Origin: Arthrobacter sp. NicSoilC5
GTDB lineage: Bacteria; Actinomycetota; Actinomycetes; Actinomycetales; Micrococcaceae
Assembly: GCF_019977395.1 (NCBI RefSeq)
Contig: NZ_AP024660.1
Span: forward strand, 3,472,001-3,536,000
Reading direction: 5' to 3'
Length of the DNA stretch: 64,000 nt
In this document: positions 25,691 to 33,343 of the stretch, in pieces
How the letters are laid out: every line of letters starts with the position of its first letter
Numbering within the stretch: position 1 is the stretch's first letter
Program-made: the position numbers and the translations under genes
The notes under the pieces: generated by a model
Told to the model about the DNA's origin: nothing
The model's database searches: none
The model's input: only the letters and a program-made list of their open reading frames with translations

Positions 25691-26352
25691 TCAAGGTCCT
25701 GATCGTCGATGACGACTTCATGGTGGCCAAGGTGCATGCCGGCTTCATCCAGCGCACGCCGGGCTTCACCGTGGTGGGCGCGGCGCACACAGGCGCCCAG
25801 GCGGTCGCCGAAACCGAACGCCTGCAGCCGGACCTGGTGCTGCTGGACATCCACCTGCCGGACATCAACGGCCTGGACCTGATGCAACGCCTGCGCGCTG
25901 TTGCTCCCGAACTGGACGTGCTGGTCATCAGTGCAGCACGGGAGGTTGAAACGGTCCGGAAGGCGCTGCGCGGCGGCATTGTCCATTACCTGATCAAGCC
26001 CTTTTCCCAGACAGACCTCCAGGAGCGGCTGGAGCACTACCGCAGCGCCTACCAAAGCCTGGATGCGTCCAAGGATGTGGCCGAACAGTCGGACGTCAAC
26101 CGGGTGTTCGGCCTGGACCGCGCCGAACGGCCCCTGCCCAAAGGCTGCAGCATCGAGACGCTGAAGCTGGTGGAGGCGGCACTGAACGCTTCAGCCGGTG
26201 ACGTCTCGGCGGCCGAGATGGCCGAGGAGCTGGGCACGTCCAGGGTCAGCGCCCGCCGCTACCTCGAGTACCTGCACGACGAAGGAACGCTGGACGTGCG
26301 GCTCAAGTACGGGGTGGGACGGCCCGAACGGCGGTACGTGCTCAAGGCCTGA
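25687..26352 (+). CDS. response regulator, CitB/DcuR type
   Basis: 221-residue regulator. Receiver domain with acidic pocket 'VDDD' (residues 8-10), phosphoacceptor Asp54 in 'LVLLDIHLPD', Ser/Ala switch in 'VISAA' and Lys in 'LIKPF'. The C-terminal domain has a helix-turn-helix ('VSAAEMAEELGTSRVSARRYLEYL') as in CitB/DcuR. Partner of the upstream kinase; divergent tctCBA is the expected target. A GC-rich hairpin at 26355-26386 follows. Confidence 0.93.
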   Translation: MIKVLIVDDDFMVAKVHAGFIQRTPGFTVVGAAHTGAQAVAETERLQPDLVLLDIHLPDINGLDLMQRLRAVAPELDVLVISAAREVETVRKALRGGIVHYLIKPFSQTDLQERLEHYRSAYQSLDASKDVAEQSDVNRVFGLDRAERPLPKGCSIETLKLVEAALNASAGDVSAAEMAEELGTSRVSARRYLEYLHDEGTLDVRLKYGVGRPERRYVLKA

Positions 26353-26354
26353 CG

Positions 26355-26386
26355 GGGCCTGCGCCCGGGCGCCGTCCCGCAGGCCC
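26355..26386. terminator. hairpin between convergent genes
   Basis: GGGCCTGC (26355-26362) pairs with GCAGGCCC (26379-26386); 16-base GC-rich loop and no T run. It lies between the response regulator stop and the hutG stop, so it may serve both. Confidence 0.4.
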
Positions 26387-26404
26387 GCCGCCGCTGCCCA
26401 GCTC

Positions 26405-27358
26405 TCAGCGCAGCAGCGTGTCAATCAGCCGGGCGGCTGTCCTGGCGGTCCGGCTGTCAATGTCGAATGCCGGATTCAGTTCCGCCACGTCCAGGTGCAG
26501 CAGCTTCCCGCTTCGGGCCACCTGGCGGCACACCGCCGAAATGACCGGAAGCGGCACGCCATAGGCTGCCGGCGCGCTGACGCCGGGGGCCACCGCGGCG
26601 GGCAGTACGTCCAGGTCGATGGTCAGGTACAGGACGTCGATCTCCGCCAGGAACCCTGCAACGAAGTCCTGGACCCGGTTGGGTTCGCAGTCCTCATCCA
26701 GCAGGTAGCGGACCCCCAGCTTGTCCGCGGTGTCGAACAGGACCCGGGTGTTGTTCGGCTCCGAGATCCCGGCGACGGCGTACCGGAATTCCCGTCCGGC
26801 GTCCGCTTCCGCGCGGGCCATCTGCAGGAACGGCGTGCCGGAGCTGGCCACCGGCTCGTCGCGGAGGTCGAAGTGGGCATCAAGGTTCAAGACGCCCAGG
26901 CGCTGCCCGGTTTGAACCGCGGCTGATGCGCTGACGCCAAGGTAGCTGGCGTAGGCGGTTTCGTGCCCGCCGCCCAGCACCACAGTCTGGTGGCCGGCGT
27001 CGAGCAGGGCTGCCAGCACCCGGCCAAGCCGTTCCTGGCCGGCCTCCAGGTCTTCCCCGGAGACCACCACGTCACCAGCGTCGGCCACCGGTCGGTCCAG
27101 GTGGAAGGCCAGCGGGCCAAGCGCTTTCCGCAGCGCCGCCGGGGCTGCGGCTGCCCCGGTCCGGCCCTGGTTGCGGCGGACCCCCTCGTCGCTGGAAAAT
27201 CCCAGCACGGCGGCGGGCTTGCGTCCGGGCGCAGCGGCCCGCAATTCATCGGAGGCGGTGACCGCCTGCCACCAGCGGCGGTGGCCGGGACCATCGCCGT
27301 CGAACCTGCCGGTCCAGGGCCGGGGCGGGACGTCGACGGCGGGAAGCTTGAGGAACAT
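26405..27358 (-). CDS. hutG: formimidoylglutamase
   Basis: 317-residue member of the arginase/agmatinase superfamily. Manganese ligands are visible in 'VLGGGHETAYA', 'NLDAHFDLRD' and 'TIDLDVLPAAVAPGVSAP'. The overall sequence matches HutG, which hydrolyses N-formimidoyl-glutamate to formamide and glutamate, last step of the four-step histidine pathway. It lies about 8 kb from hutUH and no hutI is in the window. The hut-type dyad seen near hutU was not found in its upstream region. A weak GAGG lies close to the ATG. Confidence 0.9.
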   Translation of the reverse strand: MFLKLPAVDVPPRPWTGRFDGDGPGHRRWWQAVTASDELRAAAPGRKPAAVLGFSSDEGVRRNQGRTGAAAAPAALRKALGPLAFHLDRPVADAGDVVVSGEDLEAGQERLGRVLAALLDAGHQTVVLGGGHETAYASYLGVSASAAVQTGQRLGVLNLDAHFDLRDEPVASSGTPFLQMARAEADAGREFRYAVAGISEPNNTRVLFDTADKLGVRYLLDEDCEPNRVQDFVAGFLAEIDVLYLTIDLDVLPAAVAPGVSAPAAYGVPLPVISAVCRQVARSGKLLHLDVAELNPAFDIDSRTARTAARLIDTLLR

Positions 27359-27554
27359 GCCTCAAGCTCACCGCATGCCGGGCACGAAAACCAGCGCCGG
27401 CGCCGTCGTCCTGTCCGGAATCCAAGAACCCGCGCAACGGGCAGGCCGGACATCGGGTGCCTGGTGCAGGGGTTAAGGTGAGAGCAGCCCACCGGTCCAG
27501 GGATGACCTGGCCGCTCCGGATCCACGCACCATTCCAGGCTGGAGAGCCGCTCC

Positions 27555-28859
27555 ATGTTCGAAGCCCCAGATATACTCTTTGCCGCGGCCGGACTGGCCG
27601 TGTTCGTCGCTGCGGTGCTGCCCAAGCTGCTGCGTGACATGCCGCTGTCCATGCCCATGGTCTTCCTGGGTGCAGGGATGGCAGCCTTCGCGTTGATTCC
27701 ATCGCTGCCCAACCCCAACCCGGTGGAACACGGCGACTTTGTCATGCACCTTGCGGAGGTCTGCGTGATCATTTCCCTGATGGGCGCGGGGCTGGCCCTG
27801 GACCGGCCCGTGGGACGCCGGCGCTGGTCCACCACGTGGCGGCTCCTGGGCATCGCCATGCCGCTCTGCATCGTGGGGCTGACCCTGCTGGGCATGTGGT
27901 TCCTGGGCCTGGGGCTCGGTGCGGCCCTGCTGGTGGCGGCCAGCCTGGCGCCCACGGACCCCGTCCTGGCCTCGGAAGTGCAGGTGGGCGAGCCTGCCGA
28001 CCAGGATGAATCCACGGACAAGGAGGACGAGGTCCGTTTCGGCCTGACATCGGAAGCCGGGCTCAACGACGGGCTGGCGTTCCCGTTCGTCTACCTTGCC
28101 ATTGCCATCAGCGTTGCCGGAGCGGACCCCTCCGCCTGGTTCGGCGAGTGGTTCGGGCTGGACGTGGTGTGGCGGCTGGCCGTCGGGCTCGTGGTGGGGT
28201 TCCTCACCGGAAAGCTGCTCGCCAGGCTGTTCTTCTCGGCCCGTGCCGACAGCCTGCGGCTCTCCAACCACTCGGAGGGCTTTGTGGCCCTGGCGGCGAC
28301 GTTCCTGGCGTACGGGCTGACGCAGATGGTGGAGGGCTACGGGTTCATAGCGGTGTTCGTCTGTGCCGTGACCATCCGGGCCGCCGAACGGACGCACGGC
28401 TACCACCGGGTGCTGCACTCCTACGTGGAGCAGTTGGAACGGCTGCTGACCGTGGTGATCCTGGTCCTCCTTGGCGGTGCCATCGCCCGCGGGCTGCTGG
28501 CCGGGATCGGGCTTCCGGAACTGCTGGTGGCGCTTGCTTTCCTGCTGGTGGTGCGGCCGCTGGCGGGCTGGCTGGGCCTGCTGGGTGGCAAGACCGGTCC
28601 GCGGGAACGCGTGGCACTGTCCTTCTTTGGCATCCGCGGCATCGGTTCCCTGTACTACCTGGCCTTTGCCCTGGGGGAAGGCCACTTCACGGAGCAGGCG
28701 CACTGGCTCTGGTCCTTCATCGGGCTGGTGGTGGCGCTGTCCATCGTGATCCACGGCGCCACCACCTCGCCCCTGATGAACCGGCTGGACCGGCTGCGCC
28801 AGAAGAAGGCACTGGCAGTCTCCGGCGACGAGGGACTCGCCCCCAACACCCCCGTCTAG
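27555..28859 (+). CDS. Na+/H+ (cation:proton) antiporter, CPA1/NhaP type
   Basis: 434-residue membrane protein with about 12-13 segments. 'AASLAPTDPVLASEVQVGEP' and 'EAGLNDGLAFPFVYLAIAI' hold the TDP and ND ion-binding motifs of the CPA1 family; both acidic residues are present. It should exchange cytoplasmic Na+ or K+ for protons. A hydrophilic loop 'DQDESTDKEDEVRFGL' sits between the two motifs. GGAGAG precedes the ATG. It stands alone, ending at a bidirectional terminator. Confidence 0.9.
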   Translation: MFEAPDILFAAAGLAVFVAAVLPKLLRDMPLSMPMVFLGAGMAAFALIPSLPNPNPVEHGDFVMHLAEVCVIISLMGAGLALDRPVGRRRWSTTWRLLGIAMPLCIVGLTLLGMWFLGLGLGAALLVAASLAPTDPVLASEVQVGEPADQDESTDKEDEVRFGLTSEAGLNDGLAFPFVYLAIAISVAGADPSAWFGEWFGLDVVWRLAVGLVVGFLTGKLLARLFFSARADSLRLSNHSEGFVALAATFLAYGLTQMVEGYGFIAVFVCAVTIRAAERTHGYHRVLHSYVEQLERLLTVVILVLLGGAIARGLLAGIGLPELLVALAFLLVVRPLAGWLGLLGGKTGPRERVALSFFGIRGIGSLYYLAFALGEGHFTEQAHWLWSFIGLVVALSIVIHGATTSPLMNRLDRLRQKKALAVSGDEGLAPNTPV

Positions 28860-28890
28860 GCCCCCGGCCAGGGAAACCCCGGTGTCAACA

Positions 28891-28927
28891 AAAAGGGCTG
28901 GTACGGCAGACGCCGCACCAGCCCTTT
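28891..28927. terminator. bidirectional terminator
   Basis: AAAGGGCTGGT (28892-28902) pairs with ACCAGCCCTTT (28917-28927); GGC/GCC extends the stem inward. Short A/T runs on both sides suit the two convergent genes. Confidence 0.82.
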
Positions 28928-28940
28928 CCATGCGCAGGTG

Positions 28941-30383
28941 TTACTTCATCCCCAGGGCCGCCTCGATGGGGCCGATGGCGAAGAACAGCGCGAACGCCGC
29001 GGCCACAGCCCACATCAGCGGGTGGATGTCCTTGACCCTGCCCTGGACCGTGCGGATCAGGACGTAGGCGATGAAGCCCGCACCCAGGCCGTTGGCGATG
29101 GAGTAGGTGAAGGGCATCAGGGTGAAGGTGAGGAACGCGGGGATGGCGATGCCCCAGTCCTGCCAGTCGATCTTGCCCACCTGGGAGACCATCATGAAGC
29201 CCACCACCACCAGTGCCGGGGCCACGGCCTCGAACGGCACCAGGTTGATCAGCGGCGTGAAGAACATGGCCACCAGGAACAGCACGCCGGTGACGATGGA
29301 GGCCACGCCCGTGCGGGCGCCTTCGCCGATGCCGGCACCGGCTTCGACGTAGATCTGGTTGGAGGAGACGGAGGCGCCGCCGCCGATGATGGCACCGAGT
29401 GCGTCCACCTGGAGCACACGGTCGACGTCGGGAATGTTGCCGTGTTCATCCACCGTGCCGGCCTCGTTGGCCAGGCCCACCATGGTGCCCATGGCGTCAA
29501 AGAAGATGCTGAGCAGGATGACGAAGGCCAGCAGCGTGGCGGCCACGAAGCCGAGGTGCTCGAAGGCACCGAACGGGTTGGCCTTGCCGATCAGGGAGAG
29601 GTCGGGCGCGGCCCAGCCGGAGAACGCCGGGGCCACCAGGGACCAGCCCTGCGGGTTGAAGTTCTTGCCGTCGAAGCTGGGGCCGATGTGCAGGGTCGTC
29701 TCAAGGATGACGGACAGCACCGTGGAGGTGATGATGCCGATCAGGATGGCGCCCTTGACCTTGCGCACCACCAGGGCGATGGTCAGGATCAGGCCGAACA
29801 CGAACACGGCGGTGGGCCAGCCCAGGAGCTTGCCTTCGAAGCCCAGGCCAACGGGCACGGTGGTGCCTGCGACATCCGGGATGCGGCGCACGAACCCGGC
29901 GTTGACCAGGCCGATCAGGGCAATGAACAGGCCGATGCCCACCACGATGGCCGTCTTGAGTCCGTCCGGCACCGCCTTGAACACGGCGGTACGGAAACCG
30001 GTGAGGACCAGGATCAGCATGGTGACGCCGGAGAGGACCACCAGGCCCATCATGTCCGGCCAGGTGAGCCCGGGATTGGTGGCCACGGTGACAGCCACGA
30101 AGGCGTTGACGCCCAGGCCGGTGGCCAGGGCGAAGGGGTGCCGGCCCCACGCGCCCATGAGGATGGTGAGGATGCCTGCCACCAGCGCGGTCACGGCGGC
30201 CACGGCGGGGAAGCCCAGCGTGGTGCCGTTGGAGTCGGGCCCGGACAGGATCAGGGGGTTCAGCACCACGATGTAGCTCATGGCGAAGAACGTGGCGAAC
30301 CCGCCGCGGATCTCGCGGGAAAGGTTGGAACCGCGCTCGGTGACCCTGAAATACCGGTCCAGGGCAGAGCCTTGCTTAAGCAT
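28941..30383 (-). CDS. NCS2 family purine permease (AzgA-like)
   Basis: 480-residue transporter with about 14 membrane segments. 'REIRGGFATFFAMSYIVVLN' opens the AzgA branch, and 'GLGVNAFVAV', 'VDALGAIIGGGASVSSNQIY' and 'ESGAGIGEG'-like 'EAGAGIGEGARTG' are conserved in adenine/guanine/hypoxanthine permeases. Import of purine bases by proton symport is the expected role. It is divergent from the CopC-domain gene (111 bases between starts). Confidence 0.92.
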   Translation of the reverse strand: MLKQGSALDRYFRVTERGSNLSREIRGGFATFFAMSYIVVLNPLILSGPDSNGTTLGFPAVAAVTALVAGILTILMGAWGRHPFALATGLGVNAFVAVTVATNPGLTWPDMMGLVVLSGVTMLILVLTGFRTAVFKAVPDGLKTAIVVGIGLFIALIGLVNAGFVRRIPDVAGTTVPVGLGFEGKLLGWPTAVFVFGLILTIALVVRKVKGAILIGIITSTVLSVILETTLHIGPSFDGKNFNPQGWSLVAPAFSGWAAPDLSLIGKANPFGAFEHLGFVAATLLAFVILLSIFFDAMGTMVGLANEAGTVDEHGNIPDVDRVLQVDALGAIIGGGASVSSNQIYVEAGAGIGEGARTGVASIVTGVLFLVAMFFTPLINLVPFEAVAPALVVVGFMMVSQVGKIDWQDWGIAIPAFLTFTLMPFTYSIANGLGAGFIAYVLIRTVQGRVKDIHPLMWAVAAAFALFFAIGPIEAALGMK

Positions 30384-30494
30384 TAGTCCTCCGGGGAAGT
30401 GTGTGGGGATACCTGCATCCTAAGGGAGCGGCGGGGAGTGGGCCGGCAAATTCGCCTAGTCTGTAAGGAAGCCAACACGAGGAGCAGCCCACCC

Positions 30495-31148
30495 ATGCGC
30501 CAGGTCCGCCGCCAGTTGCTGAGCCTTGTGCTCGGCTTGTTTGTCCTTGCAGCCGCCGCGCTGGGCCTCGCTGGCCCCGCCTCCGCCCATGACGCTGCCG
30601 AGTCCACCAGCCCGGCGCAGGGGGCTGCGCTGGCTGTCCCGCCCGCCGAGGTCTCGGTGACCTTCAGCAACAAGCCGCTGGGCATCGGTTCGTCCTTCTC
30701 CATCAAGGATGCCGGCGGCACCGAATGGGCTGATGGCTCCGTGCAGATCGTGGACAACGTGGCCACCCAGAAGCTCCGCCCGGGCGGTCCGGCGGGCGCG
30801 TACACAGTGGCGTGGCGCGTGGTCAGCTCGGACTCACATCCCATCGAGGGGACGTTCACCTTCACCGCGGCCTCCGGTGCCCCGGGTGCCGCCTCGTCGG
30901 GGACACCCACGGCGGGAAGTTCGACGGCGGCGGGTGCGGTCCCTGGCATGGGCACCGCCCAGCCCGGGGTCACGGAAGAGGCCTCGGAGCCGGCCGGCGC
31001 GGGCGAGCCGTTCCAGTGGAGCATTGTTATTTTTGCGGTGGTGGCCGTGGGGCTGCTGGTGGCGCTGGGCGTCCTTGCCCGCCGCCGGCTCACCGGCGAC
31101 GGGGACACCGAAGATGACGGGGAGGCCGGGGACAGGGCCGCGGAGTAG
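30495..31148 (+). CDS. CopC-domain protein, secreted and membrane anchored
   Basis: 217 residues. Signal peptide ends 'GLAGPASA', so the mature protein would begin His-Asp-Ala; an N-terminal His and the later 'VVSSDSHPIEGTFTFT' His are the copper ligands known in CopC/YobA domains. The CopC domain spans about residues 30-125; then a Ser/Thr/Gly-rich linker, a single transmembrane helix ('WSIVIFAVVAVGLLVALGVLA') and an acidic tail. GAGGAG (30479-30484) precedes the ATG. There is no CopD next to it, so it may buffer copper at the cell surface. Confidence 0.87.
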   Translation: MRQVRRQLLSLVLGLFVLAAAALGLAGPASAHDAAESTSPAQGAALAVPPAEVSVTFSNKPLGIGSSFSIKDAGGTEWADGSVQIVDNVATQKLRPGGPAGAYTVAWRVVSSDSHPIEGTFTFTAASGAPGAASSGTPTAGSSTAAGAVPGMGTAQPGVTEEASEPAGAGEPFQWSIVIFAVVAVGLLVALGVLARRRLTGDGDTEDDGEAGDRAAE

Positions 31149-31203
31149 CACCCGCCGGCTGGGCCGGTTCCGTCCAGCCCTGCAGCGCGTACCGGCGCCG
31201 CAG

Positions 31204-31848
31204 TCAGCAGCCCTGGGCAGCAAAGCTTCCCGTTGCCGGGAAGACGCCGGTGGACGGAAGGGCGCCGTCCGGGTTGACCTTGGCGGAGATTGCCTGGCCC
31301 ACCGTCTTGGCCTGGCGCAGCACTTCTTTGGGCGATGGCGTGATCAGTTCGCCCACTCCCACCAGGTAGATGCCAATGGCCCGCATGGCTGCCGCCACGT
31401 TCCGGCCCACGGCAATGCCGAAGTCGTTGAGCATGCGCCGCAACTGGCTGTGGGCGCAACGGGTGAGCACGATGTGGTCCGCCACCAGGATGCCCGTGGG
31501 GGTGTGCACCTGCCACTGCGGCGCGGCCTGGTCCGGTGCTTCGAGCATGGTCAGCTGCACCGCCCGGGTGGTGTTCCGCACGTCCACGCTGTGGCTTGCG
31601 GCGTAATTGCGCAGGTGGCGCAGGATCTCGTTCCGCTCGCGGAGGGTGCCGCTGTCCGCCGCATCGCAGCGCTGCAATGACGTGGTGTTCGCGGGCTGGG
31701 CCTGGCCCAGGATGTCGAGGCCGTCCACCACGATGGAGTCCACCCCATGGCGGCGCAGCTCAGCGGCCACGGCCAGTCCGGACAGGCCCGTGCCAATGAC
31801 GACAGTGGTGGTCTGTTCGGTCCCGGCAATCCCAGGCATGCTTGACAC
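31204..31848 (-). CDS. short FAD/NAD(P)-binding Rossmann protein
   Basis: 214 residues. 'TTTVVIGTGLSGLAVAAELRRHGVDSIVVDG' region (starting about residue 14) is a dinucleotide-binding motif G-T-G-L-S-G typical of flavin monooxygenases and thioredoxin-reductase-like proteins. Usual family length is 350 or more; here there is no second nucleotide motif, so it is a truncated or minimal form. The C-terminal part ('AAAMRAIGIYLVGVGELITPSPKEVLRQAKTVGQ' region) resembles the end of a longer flavoprotein. GTG at 31848 is chosen because AGGAGG lies nine bases upstream; an ATG three codons later is less well placed. Function unknown. Confidence 0.7.
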   Translation of the reverse strand: MSSMPGIAGTEQTTTVVIGTGLSGLAVAAELRRHGVDSIVVDGLDILGQAQPANTTSLQRCDAADSGTLRERNEILRHLRNYAASHSVDVRNTTRAVQLTMLEAPDQAAPQWQVHTPTGILVADHIVLTRCAHSQLRRMLNDFGIAVGRNVAAAMRAIGIYLVGVGELITPSPKEVLRQAKTVGQAISAKVNPDGALPSTGVFPATGSFAAQGC

Positions 31849-32264
31849 TACAGTTTCCCTCCTATGGAGCTTCGGCAGGTGCCGGCATCCTCGCCGGCTC
31901 GCGTCCCGTTACCCCCAAGCACGGCCGCAGCGCATGGCCGGGACCGTCCTGACAGGAAGAATCAGTTGGCGTCCCGGACCAACAATGTCCTGAAGACTAC
32001 AGAACAAATGCGGCCGTGGATAGCCCGTGAACGAAATCGTTTCCGTGGCGAGAGGGCGCTTTCCGGAACCCGGCAAAAAGCCTGTGGATAACAGGGCCCA
32101 TCAGCCCCTGAACAGGCTTGCTAAGCCCTGGGGGACAGAGAATAGTGGGAATCGGGAGCGGTCCTTTTCCTGCCGGTGCCACCGCTGGGCCGGGTGCGCG
32201 GAGAGCGGTCCGTTTTCTGGCAGAATAGCCGCAACATCAGGCGTATCGCGAGGAGGCGGCCCCC
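31849..32264 (+). other. 416-base intergenic leader with mutually exclusive pairings
   Basis: No gene is seen. The part nearest the tandem universal stress gene holds AAGCCTG (32078-32084), CAGGCTT (32113-32119) and AAGCC (32123-32127): the middle element can pair with either neighbour, and CAGGG/CCCTG forms a further stem inside the first. Such competing stems resemble an attenuator or riboswitch-like leader, but no known class is recognised. Upstream of that the region is moderately AT-rich and unremarkable. Confidence 0.4.
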
Positions 32265-33305
32265 ATGGGCTCACGAGAGTTGCATCCGGACCCGGCCCGG
32301 GACGGTGGGGGTGGCGCAACCGCCCCCCACGGCATCGTGGTGGGCGTCGACGGTTCGGACCATGGCCAGTGCGCCCTGGTGTGGGCCGCGCGGGAAGCCC
32401 AGCGCCGTCGTCGTCCGCTTCATATCGTCACCGCCTACTCCGTGCCGATCTTCGCCGCGTCCGGCCTGGACGGGGGCTACGCCACCGTGGATGATTCCGT
32501 CATCCGCGAAGGCGCCGAAGCCATTGCCCGGCAGGCCCTGGAAAAGGTGGCCGCCTACGACGTGGACGTCAGCTCCTCCGTGGAGAACGGCGACGCCGCC
32601 GGCGTCCTGCTGGACATCTCCGAAACCGCGGAACTCCTGGTGGTCGGCACCCGCGGCCGCGGCGGCTTTGTGGGCCGGCTCCTCGGATCAGTCAGCAGTG
32701 CCCTGCCCGCCCACGCGAAATGCCCCACGGTGACGGTTCCGTTGTTCTGCTCGGACCGGCTCGGTGAGTCCACGGAGGACCGCCGCGTCAAGGCCGAGCA
32801 GGCCAGGTCCGGGCACCGGCCGGTGGAGAACGTGGTGGTGGTTGGCGTGGATGGCTCCGAGCAGGCCCGCGTTGCCGTCCTTGAAGCAGCCGACCAGGCC
32901 GAACGCCTTGGCGCGTCCCTCCGCGTGGTCTGCGCCGTTCCCCAGTACAGCGGCTCGCTGGCCTGGGTTCCGGCGCCCATGGACCGGAAGGCACTGTTCG
33001 ATGACATCCGGGTCACCCTGGAGGCCGGCATGGCCTGGCTCCGCAGCCACTACCCCAACCTGCAGGCCGGCTACGAGCTGAAGGACGGCTCGCCGGTGGA
33101 CGTGCTCGTCGAGGAAAGCCGGCACGTTGAACTGGTGGTGGTGGGCACCCGCGGACGCGGCGGGTTCACCGGAATGCTCCTGGGCTCAACATCAGACGGG
33201 GTGCTCCACCACGCCAAGGGCCCGGTCATGGTGGTCCCGGACCGGGAGGACCCCCGCCTGGCCGACCGCGGGCGGTTCGGACCCATCCTGGGCGACGCCG
33301 CCTAG
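32265..33305 (+). CDS. tandem-domain universal stress protein
   Basis: 346 residues made of two UspA domains. Each has the first strand motif ('HGIVVGVDGSDHGQ' near residue 20; 'VVVVGVDGSEQARVAV' near residue 190) and the ATP-binding loop ('GTRGRGGFVGRLLGSVSSAL' and 'GTRGRGGFTGMLLGSTSDGV'). GAGGAGG precedes the ATG. Tandem Usp proteins of this kind are typical of actinobacteria and are often induced by hypoxia or stationary phase. It is the first gene of a codirectional run ending at 39353 with gaps of 38 bases or less, so it may be cotranscribed with the phosphotransferase-like gene. Confidence 0.92.
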   Translation: MGSRELHPDPARDGGGGATAPHGIVVGVDGSDHGQCALVWAAREAQRRRRPLHIVTAYSVPIFAASGLDGGYATVDDSVIREGAEAIARQALEKVAAYDVDVSSSVENGDAAGVLLDISETAELLVVGTRGRGGFVGRLLGSVSSALPAHAKCPTVTVPLFCSDRLGESTEDRRVKAEQARSGHRPVENVVVVGVDGSEQARVAVLEAADQAERLGASLRVVCAVPQYSGSLAWVPAPMDRKALFDDIRVTLEAGMAWLRSHYPNLQAGYELKDGSPVDVLVEESRHVELVVVGTRGRGGFTGMLLGSTSDGVLHHAKGPVMVVPDREDPRLADRGRFGPILGDAA

Positions 33306-33343
33306 ACCGCGCTTTTCCGGGCAGCCGGCGGGGGACCGCGGAC

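Noticed and set aside
28938..30386. 482-codon frame opposite the purine permease
   Set aside because: Exact antisense mirror with His/Asp/Gly-rich composition and no family resemblance.
32113..32130. Rifamycin-associated element upstream of the phosphotransferase-like gene
   Set aside because: GGCTTGC resembles one half of the published 19-bp element, but the second half does not match and it lies more than 1.2 kb before that gene.
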